Notes under the pieces: model-generated
Databases searched by the model: none
Told to the model about the DNA's origin: nothing
Seen by the model: only the letters and a program-made list of their open reading frames with translations
Origin: Cephalotus follicularis
Taxonomy: Eukaryota; Streptophyta; Magnoliopsida; Oxalidales; Cephalotaceae
Reading direction: 5' to 3'
Assembly: GCA_001972305.1 (NCBI GenBank)
Contig: BDDD01002682.1
Span: 186,001 to 250,000 of the forward strand
DNA length: 64,000 nucleotides
Program-made: the position numbers and the translations under genes
Part shown: in pieces, positions 47,866 through 57,948 of the stretch
Numbering within the stretch: position 1 is the first letter of the stretch
Layout of the letters: every line of letters begins with the position of its first letter

Positions 47866-48752
47866 TAGTGTTTAACACAAGTTCGAAGTTTAACAATACA
47901 ATTGCCCTCGAGCACAGAATCTAACTTTGATGCCCAGGGATGGTTCCAGTAAAGTGCCAACGCTCTAATTGAAGGCGTCAACAGCCTAAGGATTTAACAG
48001 AATACTAAACTATAGATGTTAAACAGCTCATCTACAATTCCCATTCGATTCAGGTAAGCAATCATTCAATTCAATGGAGTCATAAGCTCCAGTGATCGAT
48101 CCCAATCATAATCATGTTCTAACAATTCATAGCAGTACCATATATCAATTTATAACGATACGATTTATCAATTTACAATAGCATACCACATTACAACAGA
48201 TATATATATAACACATATCAGCTCGAGGTATAGGAGTAGAACCTACCTCAAAACAATTGATTCTTGCAGGTCTTGGAGAACTGCTGTAAAACCATCGATT
48301 TGCTATTTCCTTCTGGTTGTACTCACTGTTGCGATTCCAGCGCCTCCCTCTTTGCGCTAAACCAAGCTTTCTTTCTCAATATCACTCTTTCACTGTCTCC
48401 CTCAAGATTCGAAGATGAGAGTATAAAACAAGAGCAAAAGGGAGACTGTCGAACTCTCTAGACAATGGCATTCCCATTGTCTCTTCCAGAATTATACCAC
48501 ACAAGGTCCCACTTCTCCTTAAATATCCCAATTATTTGAGCAAAAGACTCTAGAAACAAGCCTCACGCCGCCTTCCTCACAATGACCGGGCCAACATTCT
48601 TTTCCCATTCCATGTCCAAGTTCGGCCCAACAATTTACATTTTTTCCATAGCCAAAGTTCGGCCCAAAAAGAGAAGGTAACAATACCAAGCCCAATCACC
48701 ATTTCACAATATTATTCATTACAAATATTTACATATAATTTCGGTGCTTACA

Positions 48753-48770
48753 TCCTCCCCTCCTAAAAGA
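48753..48770 (-). promoter_or_regulatory. X-2 polypurine tract
   Basis: On the minus strand, TTTTAGGAGGGGAGGA directly precedes the LTR. Confidence 0.82.
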
Positions 48771-48779
48771 AATCTCGTC

Positions 48780-49878
48780 CCGAGATTTTCTAAGGTTAGA
48801 ACAACTGAGGGTACAATGCTTTCATTTCTTCCTCATGCTCCCATGTGGCTTCTTCAAGTCCATGATACTACCATAGCACTTTCACCAATGGAATAGCCTT
48901 GCTTCTTAGCTGTTTGATGTGGCGGTCAAGGATCTGAATAGGTGCCTCTTCATAACTCATGTTCGTCCTCAACTCCAACGGATCATATTGTAACACATAA
49001 GAAGGATCTGGATGGTACTTCCTCAGCATTGAGACATGAAAGACATTATGCACATCCGCTAGACTGGGCAGTAAGGCCAGCCTGTAGGCAACTGCACCTA
49101 CTCTCTCAAGGATCTCGAAGGGCCCTCTGAATCGAGGGGCTAATTTCCCCTTCTTGCTGAACCTCATGACTCCTTTGGTTGGTGAGACTTTAAGAAAAAC
49201 ATCATCTCCCACGTCGAACTCTAACCCTTGCCTGCGATGATCAGCATAACTCTTTTGTCTGCTCTGGGCTGTCAGAAGCCTTTCTCGGATGACTTTAGCC
49301 TCCTCCGTTGTCTCTTGTACCAGCTTTGGTCCAATATATTATGTTCACCAACTTCAAACCAATAAACCGGGGTTATACATTTCCGTCCATAGAGAGTCTC
49401 AAATGGTGCCATTCAGCATTGAGACATGAAAGACATTATGCGCATCCACTAGACTGGGCAGTAAGGCCAGTCTGTAGGCAACTGCACCTACTCTCTCAAG
49501 GATCTCGAAGGGCCCTCTGAATCGACTGGCTAATTTCCCCTTCTTGCCGAACCTCATGACTCCTTTGGTTGGTGAGACTTTAAGAAATACATCATCTCCC
49601 ACATCGAACTCTAACTCTTGTCTGCGATGATCAGCATAACTATTTTGTCTGCTCTAGGCTGTCAGAAGCCTTTCTCGGATGACTTTAGCCTTCTCCGTTG
49701 TCTCTTGTACCAGCTTTGGTCCAATAGATTTTGTTCACCAACTTCAAACCAACAAATCGGGGTTATACATTTTCGTCCATAGAGAGTCTCAAATGGTGCC
49801 ATTTTGATGTTGGAATGGTAATTGTTGTTGTATGATAACTCTACCAATGGAAGATGTTCATCCCAACTACCACCCCAA
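48780..49878 (-). mobile_element. X-2 integrase C-terminal region (fossil)
   Basis: Minus-strand blocks: GSWDEHLPLVELSYNNNYHSNI and PFETLYGRKC at the right, then the GKLAPRFRGPFEILERVGAVAYRLALLP domain and the KYHPDPSYVLQYDPLEL..SYEEAPIQILDR segment towards the left, leading to an EEATWE-type tail before the PPT. Tekay type. Contains an internal direct repeat. Broken. Confidence 0.82.
49874..49878. repeat. Left target-site duplication of Copia solo LTR (CCCAA)
   Basis: CCCAA at 49874-49878 is repeated at 52357-52361. Confidence 0.9.
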
Positions 49879-52356
49879 TGTTGGAAAGGCTCTATGCGGA
49901 AGAGAACATTTATGAACATTAGGGTTCTAGGTGACATTTTAAAATTTTCCATTTTCTAAAGTCTCCAAGCAATGAGACTACCTAAACACATATGCCTATA
50001 ATTGTCCCATTAGGTGTTATGATCACTAATCTAGCTTTCAAATGAACCAATTAAACATATCCAAGCATATAGATTTCGGATTTGGAGGAAGGGAATTCAC
50101 TACCCTTGCATAAACACTCAATTACATGGACTAAGGTTACACACAAAACCCTAGCTCCACAACCTCCAAAAACCTGAACCCTAGAATGAAAAACCCTTAG
50201 GGTTTTCTAGGGTTTCCATAAAGGAAACATTAGGTATTGGCTAGGGTATACAAACCCTAACACAAACCCAAAATTCTCAAGCCCCAAAACATATAAAACA
50301 AAACCCTAAAATTAGAAGGATAAGAAACCATTACCTAGGTCTTCCACTCCTTCCTTCAAGTGCTCTCTCTACACTTTGATTCAAGCTTCTGTCTCCTCCA
50401 AATTGCTCCATGAATTTACTGCCTCAAAGTTGTAGAAATGATGGAGGCTCAAGTGTTTAAATCCTATACTAATATCACTCAAGATAAAGGTTGGATGGAA
50501 AGCATAAACAACCTCCACCTAAAGTGATCATGGAGGGTGAAAGGAAGTTGATTTGTTCTTCCTTCTTCAAGAGCATGAAGCTCTTTGATTTTCTCTCCAA
50601 GAAGAGAGGAAATACGACAAGAGAAGAAGAAAGGAAAGAGAGAGCATCCCGTGGGTTCAAGGAAGAGAATTGGTAAGTCAAGTGTGTGAAAAGTCTTAAG
50701 TAATTTGTTAAATATCCTTATAACTTTTTCAACTCACCTTTACTTGCCTTCAAGCTCAACATTTCACACGTTTTTATCTCCCATTAAGCACCTCATGGAT
50801 GGCCAAAACAAAGCACAAAATGCCTCAAAAAATTCTGTCCAAAGGTGTATCAAACACACATTTGAAAAGTCCACAAAAGTGGTCTTTGCATATTTACATT
50901 TGGGCAATTATGAAAACACATTGGGCCATCCATGAACTAAGCCATATTAAGGCATAAGTTCGGCCCATTTTGGATGGTGAATCCCTAGCCCAATATGCTA
51001 TAAGATCATAAGCTCTCTCCCTAAACAAATGCCCAAGTGCACTTGCTATGGGAAACAAACAACTCTTTGCACGGAACATTCCATTATGGTGATGCTTGAA
51101 CTCATTTCAATGAACTGATATGTTCAGGAAATAAAATGCTCATTAGCAAAGTAACATCTTCCTTAGATGTTATCCTTTCACTAAATGATATGTCACCCGA
51201 CATATCAACCTATTCCAAAATCAGGTGGGACCCGAAAGCGCGGTTGGTTTCCGGTACAACGATATATTTCCCAGAAATCCCATGATTCTAGTACCACCAT
51301 CCTAATAGTCCTAGACTATCCTATGGCCCTGGTGTGATCTCCAAATTACCCCCGGATCCGTGTACACCACGTCTATCATTTGTTAGCCGGATTAATCAGT
51401 ACTTTATTCTCATCATCAGCATATGTGTCAAGTATCTCTCATCATATCGGCTCCGACCGCGGACTAGAGTTTGGATTAATGTCACCCCAGGTAAATCGCG
51501 ATAACTATAATTCTATGATCGCATTGAGACTATCAGGAGACATCCCAGTAAACCTCTAGTTCTTGATCTCCCAAGTGCTCGGTCGAGACTTTAAGTCTCC
51601 AACGGTCACATATGTTATAGAGCATATAACCTATCAACACAGGTGTGATGATCTCATCTTGCGCACTCGCCCATACATCTCAATGCAGCTCCCACAAGGC
51701 CCAAAGTCAACCATTTTTCTAGCACGTGGCTAGTGCTGGGGAAGGGGGAAATCAAAGACAAGCGGTTACTACATAGCGCATGCCAGTCGCTCAAGTCTAA
51801 TGATACAACGCAGGCTAAAACCTACTAGTCACCATAGACTATACACTACCGAAACAAATAGGACTCCTATTTACAAATATGTTGACTTTCCAAATAGGGT
51901 AACTATGGTGGGTCGGTTCCGTGTCATGCTCTCAGCATGCACCCGCATCAACTTTAGGGTAAACCCAAATGACAATGAGATGATCCATCCTCCACACACA
52001 AGAGGGCAAGCATAATACGGTAAGTATTTGCGGTTCATCGATTGCCCTAAGAAAGTGAACCTATGACTTGGAATATTTTGTCATAAGGGAGTAAAGATCT
52101 CATTCTCATAACCTCCCAGGAACGAGATCCAACCCCTCGAATGACAGGATGCTATATGTGTATTCAGTTAACATTGTGATTAACTGATCCGATTCAACAG
52201 TTTGGGATTATACATATAGCATAAATGCCAATCTCTCATGAATATACACTATAGTACATGAATGGAACTAAGAATGTATTGACAAAGAGTGTATCATATG
52301 TTAATAACATATGTCTGCAGCCATCTCTTGGCTTGCAGGGACACCCCTATCTAACA
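49879..52356 (-). mobile_element. Copia (Angela-type) solo LTR, minus orientation
   Basis: 2478 bp, TG..CA ends, read on the minus strand from TGTTAGATAGGGG to CCTTTCCAACA. Flanked by a perfect CCCAA duplication inside X-2 integrase, so this is a genuine solo LTR. It aligns with the Copia-1 3' LTR (26255-43785) in inverse orientation over most of its length. Contains telo-box words at 50150-50310. No coding region. Confidence 0.9.
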
Positions 52357-52361
52357 CCCAA

Positions 52362-52526
52362 TCCATCACGCATGCTTGAAGCATGTCTTCTAGAGTTTGG
52401 ATAGTCCTCTCAGACTGACCATCAGTATGGGGTTGAAAAGCTGTGCTGAAATTTAATTGGGTACCAAAAGCTGCTTATCGTTTCTTCCAAAACCGTGATA
52501 TGAATCGGGGGTCTCTATCGGACACT
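52362..52526 (-). mobile_element. X-2 integrase core fragment (fossil)
   Basis: Minus-strand Ty3 integrase core with SDRDPRFISRFWKK and HTDGQSERTIQTLEDML blocks, which continue the sequence at 49878 across the Copia solo LTR. Similarity ends abruptly at about 52526. Confidence 0.82.
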
Positions 52527-53176
52527 GTTTGTGAATTTTAAATTACCGCAAGTGCAGGGATCGTGTGTATATGCGGGTCGAACTCGATGAGGTGCGTTGA
52601 TTAAAAATCTCAATTATTAACTTAGGCGGAGTGTACCAATTGACCAGAAATATCGCTAACAAAATAACAAGAAACTAAATAATAAAAATAAAATATTAAA
52701 ATTAACAATTCTATAAAAGATAAAAATAAATTCAAATTATGAAAGACACTTAGGGATGAAATCCACCATGAAATCAATCCAAATTATTAATCAAATTAAT
52801 CCTTAAAATGCATGTGTAATGAATTAAGTCAATAGGAGATATGGTCAAGAGACAAATATTTCCTATGAGTATTGCATTAGACAAACAAAATATCAATTTA
52901 TCACAACGTCAACAATTACGCATACGAACATAAAAGTTTGTATGAATAATTCAGACAATGCAAATAAATATTTCAACATATGAATTAATAAAATTAAACA
53001 CTTAAGTTAATAAAAATTATTAATTTTTCATGCTTCCATGGTTTCATCAAATCCCTAACTTAGACACTTAATTACCCATAAAGAAAATTAAAAAACGAAT
53101 AATAAATAAAGAATTAGGCATGATAATTAATTAAACTGAAAATAAATAAATAAAAAAAAATACTTTATGAGATTAA

Positions 53177-53807
53177 GGCTCCGTTTGTTTGGAGAAAAAT
53201 ATTTTTCTCATTTTCCTATTTTTGGTAACATTTAGAAAATAAGTTAACGGAAAAATATTTTCCAGTTAACGGAAAATCTTAATATAAATATAGGAAAATG
53301 TTTTCCTTAAAAAAAAAGTGGAAAACATTTTCCACTCCCTTCTTTCTCTCTCTTTGTTTATCTCTCTCTATCTTCCTCTCTCTATGTCCCTCTCTCTCTC
53401 TTTCTCTCTCTCTCCCTCCTCTCTCTCTCCCTCTTATCTCTCTCCCTCTCTCTCCTCCTCTCTCTCTCTCCCCCTCTCTCTCCCTCTTATCTCTCTCCCT
53501 CTCTCGTATCTCTCTCTCTCTATTTCTCTATCTCTCTCTTCCCCCCTCTATCTCTCTCATGACTATATTTGGACTCTATATGTATTTAGATATAATACTT
53601 TTAATTTTGTGAAATATATTTGCTATATTTTTTAATATACGAATGTTGATGGACAAAAATGATTTTATTAAGGAAAATATTTTCCATATTGTGTTCCAAA
53701 CAATGGAAAATATTTTTTGGATTATATACCAAACACTGAAAAATAAAATATTTTCCAGTGAAAATATTTTCCTCAAAAAAATATTTTTTTTTGAAACAAA
53801 CGGAGCC
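53177..53807. mobile_element. MITE-like inverted-repeat element with CT tract
   Basis: Terminal inverted repeats GGCTCCGTTTGTTT (53177-53190) and AAACAAACGGAGCC (53794-53807). Both arms continue as AT-rich, partly complementary sequence with repeated palindromes of type GGAAAATATTTTCC. The centre holds a CT-rich tract (53343-53560). No transposase. A clear target-site duplication is not seen, so the superfamily (hAT, PIF/Harbinger or Mutator) is open. The overlapping Leu/Ser-rich frames come from the CT tract. Confidence 0.8.
53343..53560. repeat. CT-rich low-complexity tract
   Basis: About 220 bp of CTCTCT with C and T interruptions in the loop of the MITE. Confidence 0.95.
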
Positions 53808-53866
53808 AGAATTACAAAAGTGTAAAGTTCCATGTAAAATTTAAGAAAACGAAGAAACTAACTATT

Positions 53867-54770
53867 TGTTGATACAGAAATCCTTCTCTCAACAGTATCC
53901 TACGTGGAGGACTTTTATTTGTTAAGAGAAACGCTAGCCAAAGGATGCCTGGAGGAAGAATGTGATCTCGGACACCTGCACAAGGTAACAAAAATGGTGG
54001 AAAGTCCAGGAGGTTGTTCTCCCGGGGACACTCCGACGCTCAAGTTAGACAAAGTGCAAATGAAATTAAGCTCTCTTGAATGTAAAAAATGCTGACCTTT
54101 GTTCAGTGTGTTGAACTTGTATTTATAGTGGAGTTTGGTAACTGATAGAGCGTGTATTTCGGATGTAATCGTTATCCCCTAGGGAAATGCCGAGGATCTC
54201 GGTCATTCCCCTTGATCTCCGCCTGAAATATCGTAGTTTTCCTTTGATAGTAGTTGGTTGTAACTCTATCTCTTTATTTGGATAAGTATAAATCCCAACA
54301 AATCTGTTGAAGCCTATCTCCTTATCCCGTAGATAAGGCTGAGGTCCTCCATTATTAAATTGCATATGTGGTTAATTGTGATTCTGTTGCTGAGATCATG
54401 GTCCTCTTTGGTCCGAGAACAAAACTAACTCGAATATGTCCGAGAAGGAGCTTCTCAGTTCCTGTGTAGTGGAAGGCGTACCTCCTGTTCTATATCTGGC
54501 AGATATTGTGGGCAGAGGTATTCCTCGGCCCTAACACCTTGGATGTAGTCTTCTGCCTCTGAGTCCGAGGATCGTCCTCGGACTTAATGTCTCAGTATGT
54601 TCTCTTCAGAAAATAATGCTCCTCGGCTACTGGTCCGAGAAGGATGTCCTTTGCCATGGATGCGCTCCTCGGCACAGTTTGTTGCTAAGCTTGTAAACCC
54701 CCTTGGACAGTTGGTCATGTCAGCTGCGGACACGTGTCCTTCTTTATATGGACATATTTTTCCTCCATCA
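53867..54770 (-). mobile_element. Tat-1 3' LTR
   Basis: 904 bp with TG..CA ends; on the minus strand it starts TGATGGAGGAAAAATATG and ends CTGTATCAACA. A TATA box (TATAAATA, minus strand) lies at 54120-54127, so R-U5 is about 53867-54095. U3 is rich in GTCCGAG words, including a stem of GTCCGAGGA and TCCTCGGAC separated by TCG at 54563-54583. Confidence 0.8.
54120..54127 (-). promoter_or_regulatory. TATA box of Tat-1 LTR
   Basis: TATAAATA on the minus strand, followed about 30 bp later by a stretch (CAAGTTCAACACACTGAAC) typical of Tat LTR transcription starts. Confidence 0.75.
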
Positions 54771-54783
54771 TATGCCCCCCTGG
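54771..54783 (-). promoter_or_regulatory. Tat-1 polypurine tract
   Basis: On the minus strand, CCAGGGGGGCATA directly precedes the LTR start TGATGG. Confidence 0.75.
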
Positions 54784-55198
54784 TCCTTGTTCTCTGACCT
54801 TGGTCAGAGAAGGAGGATCAGAGTTGAGAGTCGTGGCCCAGGCAAGCCTCCTTTGAAATGCTTCTTGGTAACTCTTTCTTGCACAAGTGGGTTGAGGACG
54901 AGAGTGTTGCCTTTGTTGTTCCTCTGACTCACAAATTAGTCTGCTTGAACCGAGGACTAAAGCTTGCCCTTTGGTCTGGCTTCACTGTCATTAAGAGGCC
55001 TCGAGTTATGAACCGTTATGATTATCATTGAAGTTGCGTATTGAGTACGCTTGTCACGTGGCATGCACAGAGCGATTCCCGCCTTTGCCTTTTCGTTTCC
55101 CGCGCTTGTCTCCTCATTTCCCACGCTTGATTTGACAACTTGCCTCTCCACCGTTGGATCTCATGCAAGATGGAGGGCCAGGATCCGAGGAGGGGGTC

Positions 55199-55204
55199 TA
55201 TAAG
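55199..55204 (+). promoter_or_regulatory. TATA box of the antisense gene
   Basis: TATAAG in a GGGGTCTATAAGAGC context, about 195 bp before the ATG at 55396. The CT-rich, CAAC-containing stretch after it is typical of plant 5' leaders. It lies outside the LTR, so the antisense gene seems to have its own core promoter. Confidence 0.7.
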
Positions 55205-55395
55205 AGCTTTGGTTCTCCACCATCACAACTTTTACTTCTTCAATCTTCAAAACTCACAGTGCTTTTTGAGACCTCGAACTTGCAGTGTCTTCAGTAACCT
55301 TTTTCTTCCAAATCTTCGAATCAAAATCTTTGGTAAGTCCCTACCAACTCTTTGCTTTCCTCATATCGTTTTCTTCTTCTTCATCTTTTATTCTC

Positions 55396-57878
55396 ATGGC
55401 TAGCCAAGAACTGTCTTCTGGGTCTTCTTCTTCTTCAACCCCCCTGTCCGTTGAGCCCCTAGCTATGGTGGTTCCCCCTACTGAAAGGCCACGTGATGTG
55501 GAAGGTAGCCTAGGGGCTGTGGTGGGTGACCCTGTTGCACCCACTGCAGAGGCCAATCCTCTGCCTGAGGATTGTGTCTTTGGCTTGAGTAAACTTAGTC
55601 AAGCCGAGGTCAAAAGGCTAACCATAAAGTATAATTTCCCTCATGGGTTGACCTTCAATATACCTAAGGATCCTCGGGTAGTCACTGAGAGCCGAGAAGG
55701 CCTCTTTATGGTCTTTGAAGCTGCTCTTTCCCATGGTCTGAGGGTCCCTGTCCCCTCCTTTGCCATCTTGATCCTCCTTAACTTTAGTCTTCATCCTTCT
55801 CTGCTTCAGCCTCAGTCTTGGGGCTTCATGATAGGTTTCCTAGTTAAGTGCACAGAGTCCGAGGTTGAAGCCACTGTGAATCTCTTCAAGGAGTTTCATG
55901 TTATCTCGGCTACCCCCAAAACAAACGGGTATTTTTTCAAGTCCCGTTCTGGGGTGAAAAAGCTTCTTCTCAACCCCACCCAATCAATAAAAAACTGGAG
56001 GAAGAAATACTTCCTAATAAAAGACTTTGAGGGGTTCATTCCCTCTCCTTGGTGCACGTCCTTGGACGTTAAATCTTTAAACAGTAAATCTCGCCTGTCC
56101 TCGGCTGAGAAAATAAGTCTAAGTAAGCTCCTGGCCCTTGAGCCAGAGGATGTCAACGCCACCATAACAGAGGATCGTCTGGTCCAGGATGGACTGAGTA
56201 TAGTCCCTGGACAGGGATCCTCCTCGGCCGGATCCGAGGAGGAAGAATCAGAGGGTGTGGGAGAGCAGGATAGTTCTCCACCCCCAATGTCGGAACGAAC
56301 TTGTATAAATCCTTGTCTTCTCTGTCTCTTCTATTAATACTGTTTTTACTAACCCTTGAGTTTCTTGATCTCTGACCTTGACTCTCTTGTCTTCTCTTTT
56401 TTTTTTTTTTTTTTTAGCAATGGCTCCTCGCCGGGATCTTTCTTCAATCATCAGGTCCACTGATCAGAGGAAGGCCTCTACTGCTGCTGGGTCGCAGTCC
56501 AAGGCCAAAACTCCCGCGGCCGAGAAGACGAGGCCGCCGACCAAGACACCTCCTCCTCCTCCTTCTGCTAGGGTACTGGTGACTGTGACCGAGAAGAGGA
56601 AAGAGACCCACAAGAGGCCGGCCGACAACGCCCCCTCCTCTGAACGAGCTTCTCTGACAAAGAGGAGCAGAAAGGGCAAGGCCGTGGATGGCTCTGAAAA
56701 AGTACGGGAGGTCGAGGATGTTGCAGCCCTCGGATCCAGTTCCCAGGATCCCATAATTATTCCCCCATCTCTGACGATGGATGAGCTGCTTGATGGGTTT
56801 GATGGCATGGAGTGTGACCACTTGAACCTGAATGGTCCGGGGGTTCCCCAGAGACTTAGTCGGCTGGTCTTCTTGCCGCTGGAGATGGAGGCAAGGCAGA
56901 GGTGGACCAATGAAGACTTGGCGACCCTTTGTCTGAGGAGCCACTTGAGGGTAAATGATCTCTTCCTCAATCACCTTGGTTTTTCTTTCACTTTAGTTCT
57001 TTATAATGTGTAACACTTTTTTACTTCTCTAATAGTCTCTGAACAACACCCAGCTGCTTGTGGACAACTTCTGTGCAGTTGTGGCCAGGGACCGAGAGCT
57101 GAGGTCGAGCATGGCCACCTTAGAAGAAACTGCTCGCTCGGCCCAAGCCCAACTGAACGAGGTTCTGAAGGCTCAAGAGTCCTTGGCTGAGGAAAAGAAA
57201 CAAGCAGTTGAGGCCTTGGGGGAGGAGAGGTCCGAGAATAGGAGGCTCGAGGCCAAGCTGAAACTGGCCGAGGAGAAAAATTATGACCTGGTGTCCAAGC
57301 TTGACTGGCAGCAGAGGAAAGAGAAGGAGCAACTGAGGAGGGAACAACACCAAGCAGTGGCCGACTTCAAGAACTCGGAGGAGTTCAAGGAGTTGCTGAG
57401 GTTCTCGGTGGAGGAGTTTAAGGGCTCAGAGGAGTTCGATGAAGCAGTCTTCCAAGAATCGTCCGAGTACTTTGGCCAAGGCTTCTATGCCTGTCGCAAC
57501 TGGGTCGCTTCTCTGAAGCCTGATTTCCCCTTGGATGAAGTGGTGTATTGTCACTCCGCCGATGCATTTGACTTCTACCCCGAGGGGATCGATGAGGTGG
57601 AGGACAGGGTCCGTCAGAGGTTGGCTCAAGAGGCCTCGGCTGCCCCCGTGGGCGAGACGGCAACTCCTACTTCTTCAGATGTGGTTGTTCTTGCCGCAGA
57701 TCCTACTGCTGTCTCCTCGGACCTTGTAGTAGACTCCTCTGCTCTTCCTCATTCTTCAACTCCGGAAGACATTTTTGCTGGTGTTGGAGATCCTCCTCTT
57801 CCCTCCACTGAAGCCTTTTTTCCTCCTGCTCCTTTCGAAGATCCTCCTTCAGAGCACGATGATGCTCCTCAGGCCTAG
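55396..57878 (+). CDS. Tat antisense ORF (aORF), three exons, Transposase_28-like plus coiled coil
   Basis: Predicted exons are 55396-56302, 56418-56950 and 57036-57878; both introns (115 and 85 bp) have GT..AG ends, a T-rich acceptor, and agree in phase, giving about 760 residues. Exon 1 starts MASQELSSGSS and has a globular part (FGLSKLSQAEVKRL, VPVPSFAILILLNFSLHPSLLQ, WGFMIGFLVKC) resembling the plant 'putative gypsy type transposon' domain (PF04195). Exon 2 is Lys/Arg/Pro-rich with a nuclear-signal-like KRSRKGKA. Exon 3 has a long coiled coil (about 57090-57360), an FGQGFYACRNWV block and an acidic Pro/Ser tail. Such antisense genes are known in Tat elements; their role is unknown, and despite the domain name it is not a proven transposase. 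The ATG is chosen because no ATG lies upstream in frame. Confidence 0.8.
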
Positions 57879-57942
57879 CTTTTATTTTTACTTTATCTTG
57901 TACCAGTTTTTTCTTCGCTTCTTGTAACTTTCTCGGATCATC

Positions 57943-57948
57943 AATAAA
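57943..57948 (+). terminator. PolyA signal of the antisense gene
   Basis: AATAAA 65 bp after the stop codon, followed by T-rich DNA, as in plant 3' ends. It completes an independent transcription unit with the TATA box at 55199. Confidence 0.65.

Larger units (their letters stand above)
46467..48752 (-). mobile_element. X-2 3' LTR
   Basis: 2286 bp, starting TGTCACTCTCCG on the plus strand and ending GGTGCTTACA. It contains its own tandem repeats (47280-47440 and 47640-47865) that differ from those of the solo copy. Non-coding. Confidence 0.88.
46467..52526 (-). mobile_element. X-2: Tekay-type Ty3 element, minus orientation, partial
   Basis: The 3' LTR lies at 46467-48752, followed to the right by PPT and the end of pol (integrase; 48780-49878 and 52362-52526), with a Copia solo LTR inserted between. 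The rest of pol, gag and the 5' LTR are missing or displaced; similarity stops at about 52526. The LTR matches the X solo LTR at 4205-25742. The integrase part contains an internal direct repeat of a few hundred bases. Broken. Confidence 0.82.
52527..53866. mobile_element. AT-rich LTR-like remnant, unclassified
   Basis: Starts TGTTTGTGAATTTTAAATTAC, then CGCAAGTGCAGGG, words seen near the ends of many plant LTR elements, followed by very AT-rich DNA without a reading frame of note. It is interrupted by the MITE at 53177-53807 and cut by the Tat-1 LTR at 53867. Family not determined. Confidence 0.45.

Noticed and set aside
55285-55395. Upstream extension of the antisense gene to 55285
   Set aside because: The extension would need a GTG start and adds a Phe-rich stretch from the CT-rich 5' leader; the ATG at 55396 fits better.
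56444-56974. Two long minus-strand frames opposite exon 2 of the antisense gene
   Set aside because: They are shadows of the GC-rich, Lys/Pro-coding exon; no domain resemblance. The plus-strand gene has splice and promoter signals.
55396-57878. Calling the antisense gene a DNA transposase
   Set aside because: The family name PF04195 (Transposase_28) is historical. No DDE triad is visible, and position and orientation fit the Tat antisense ORF.
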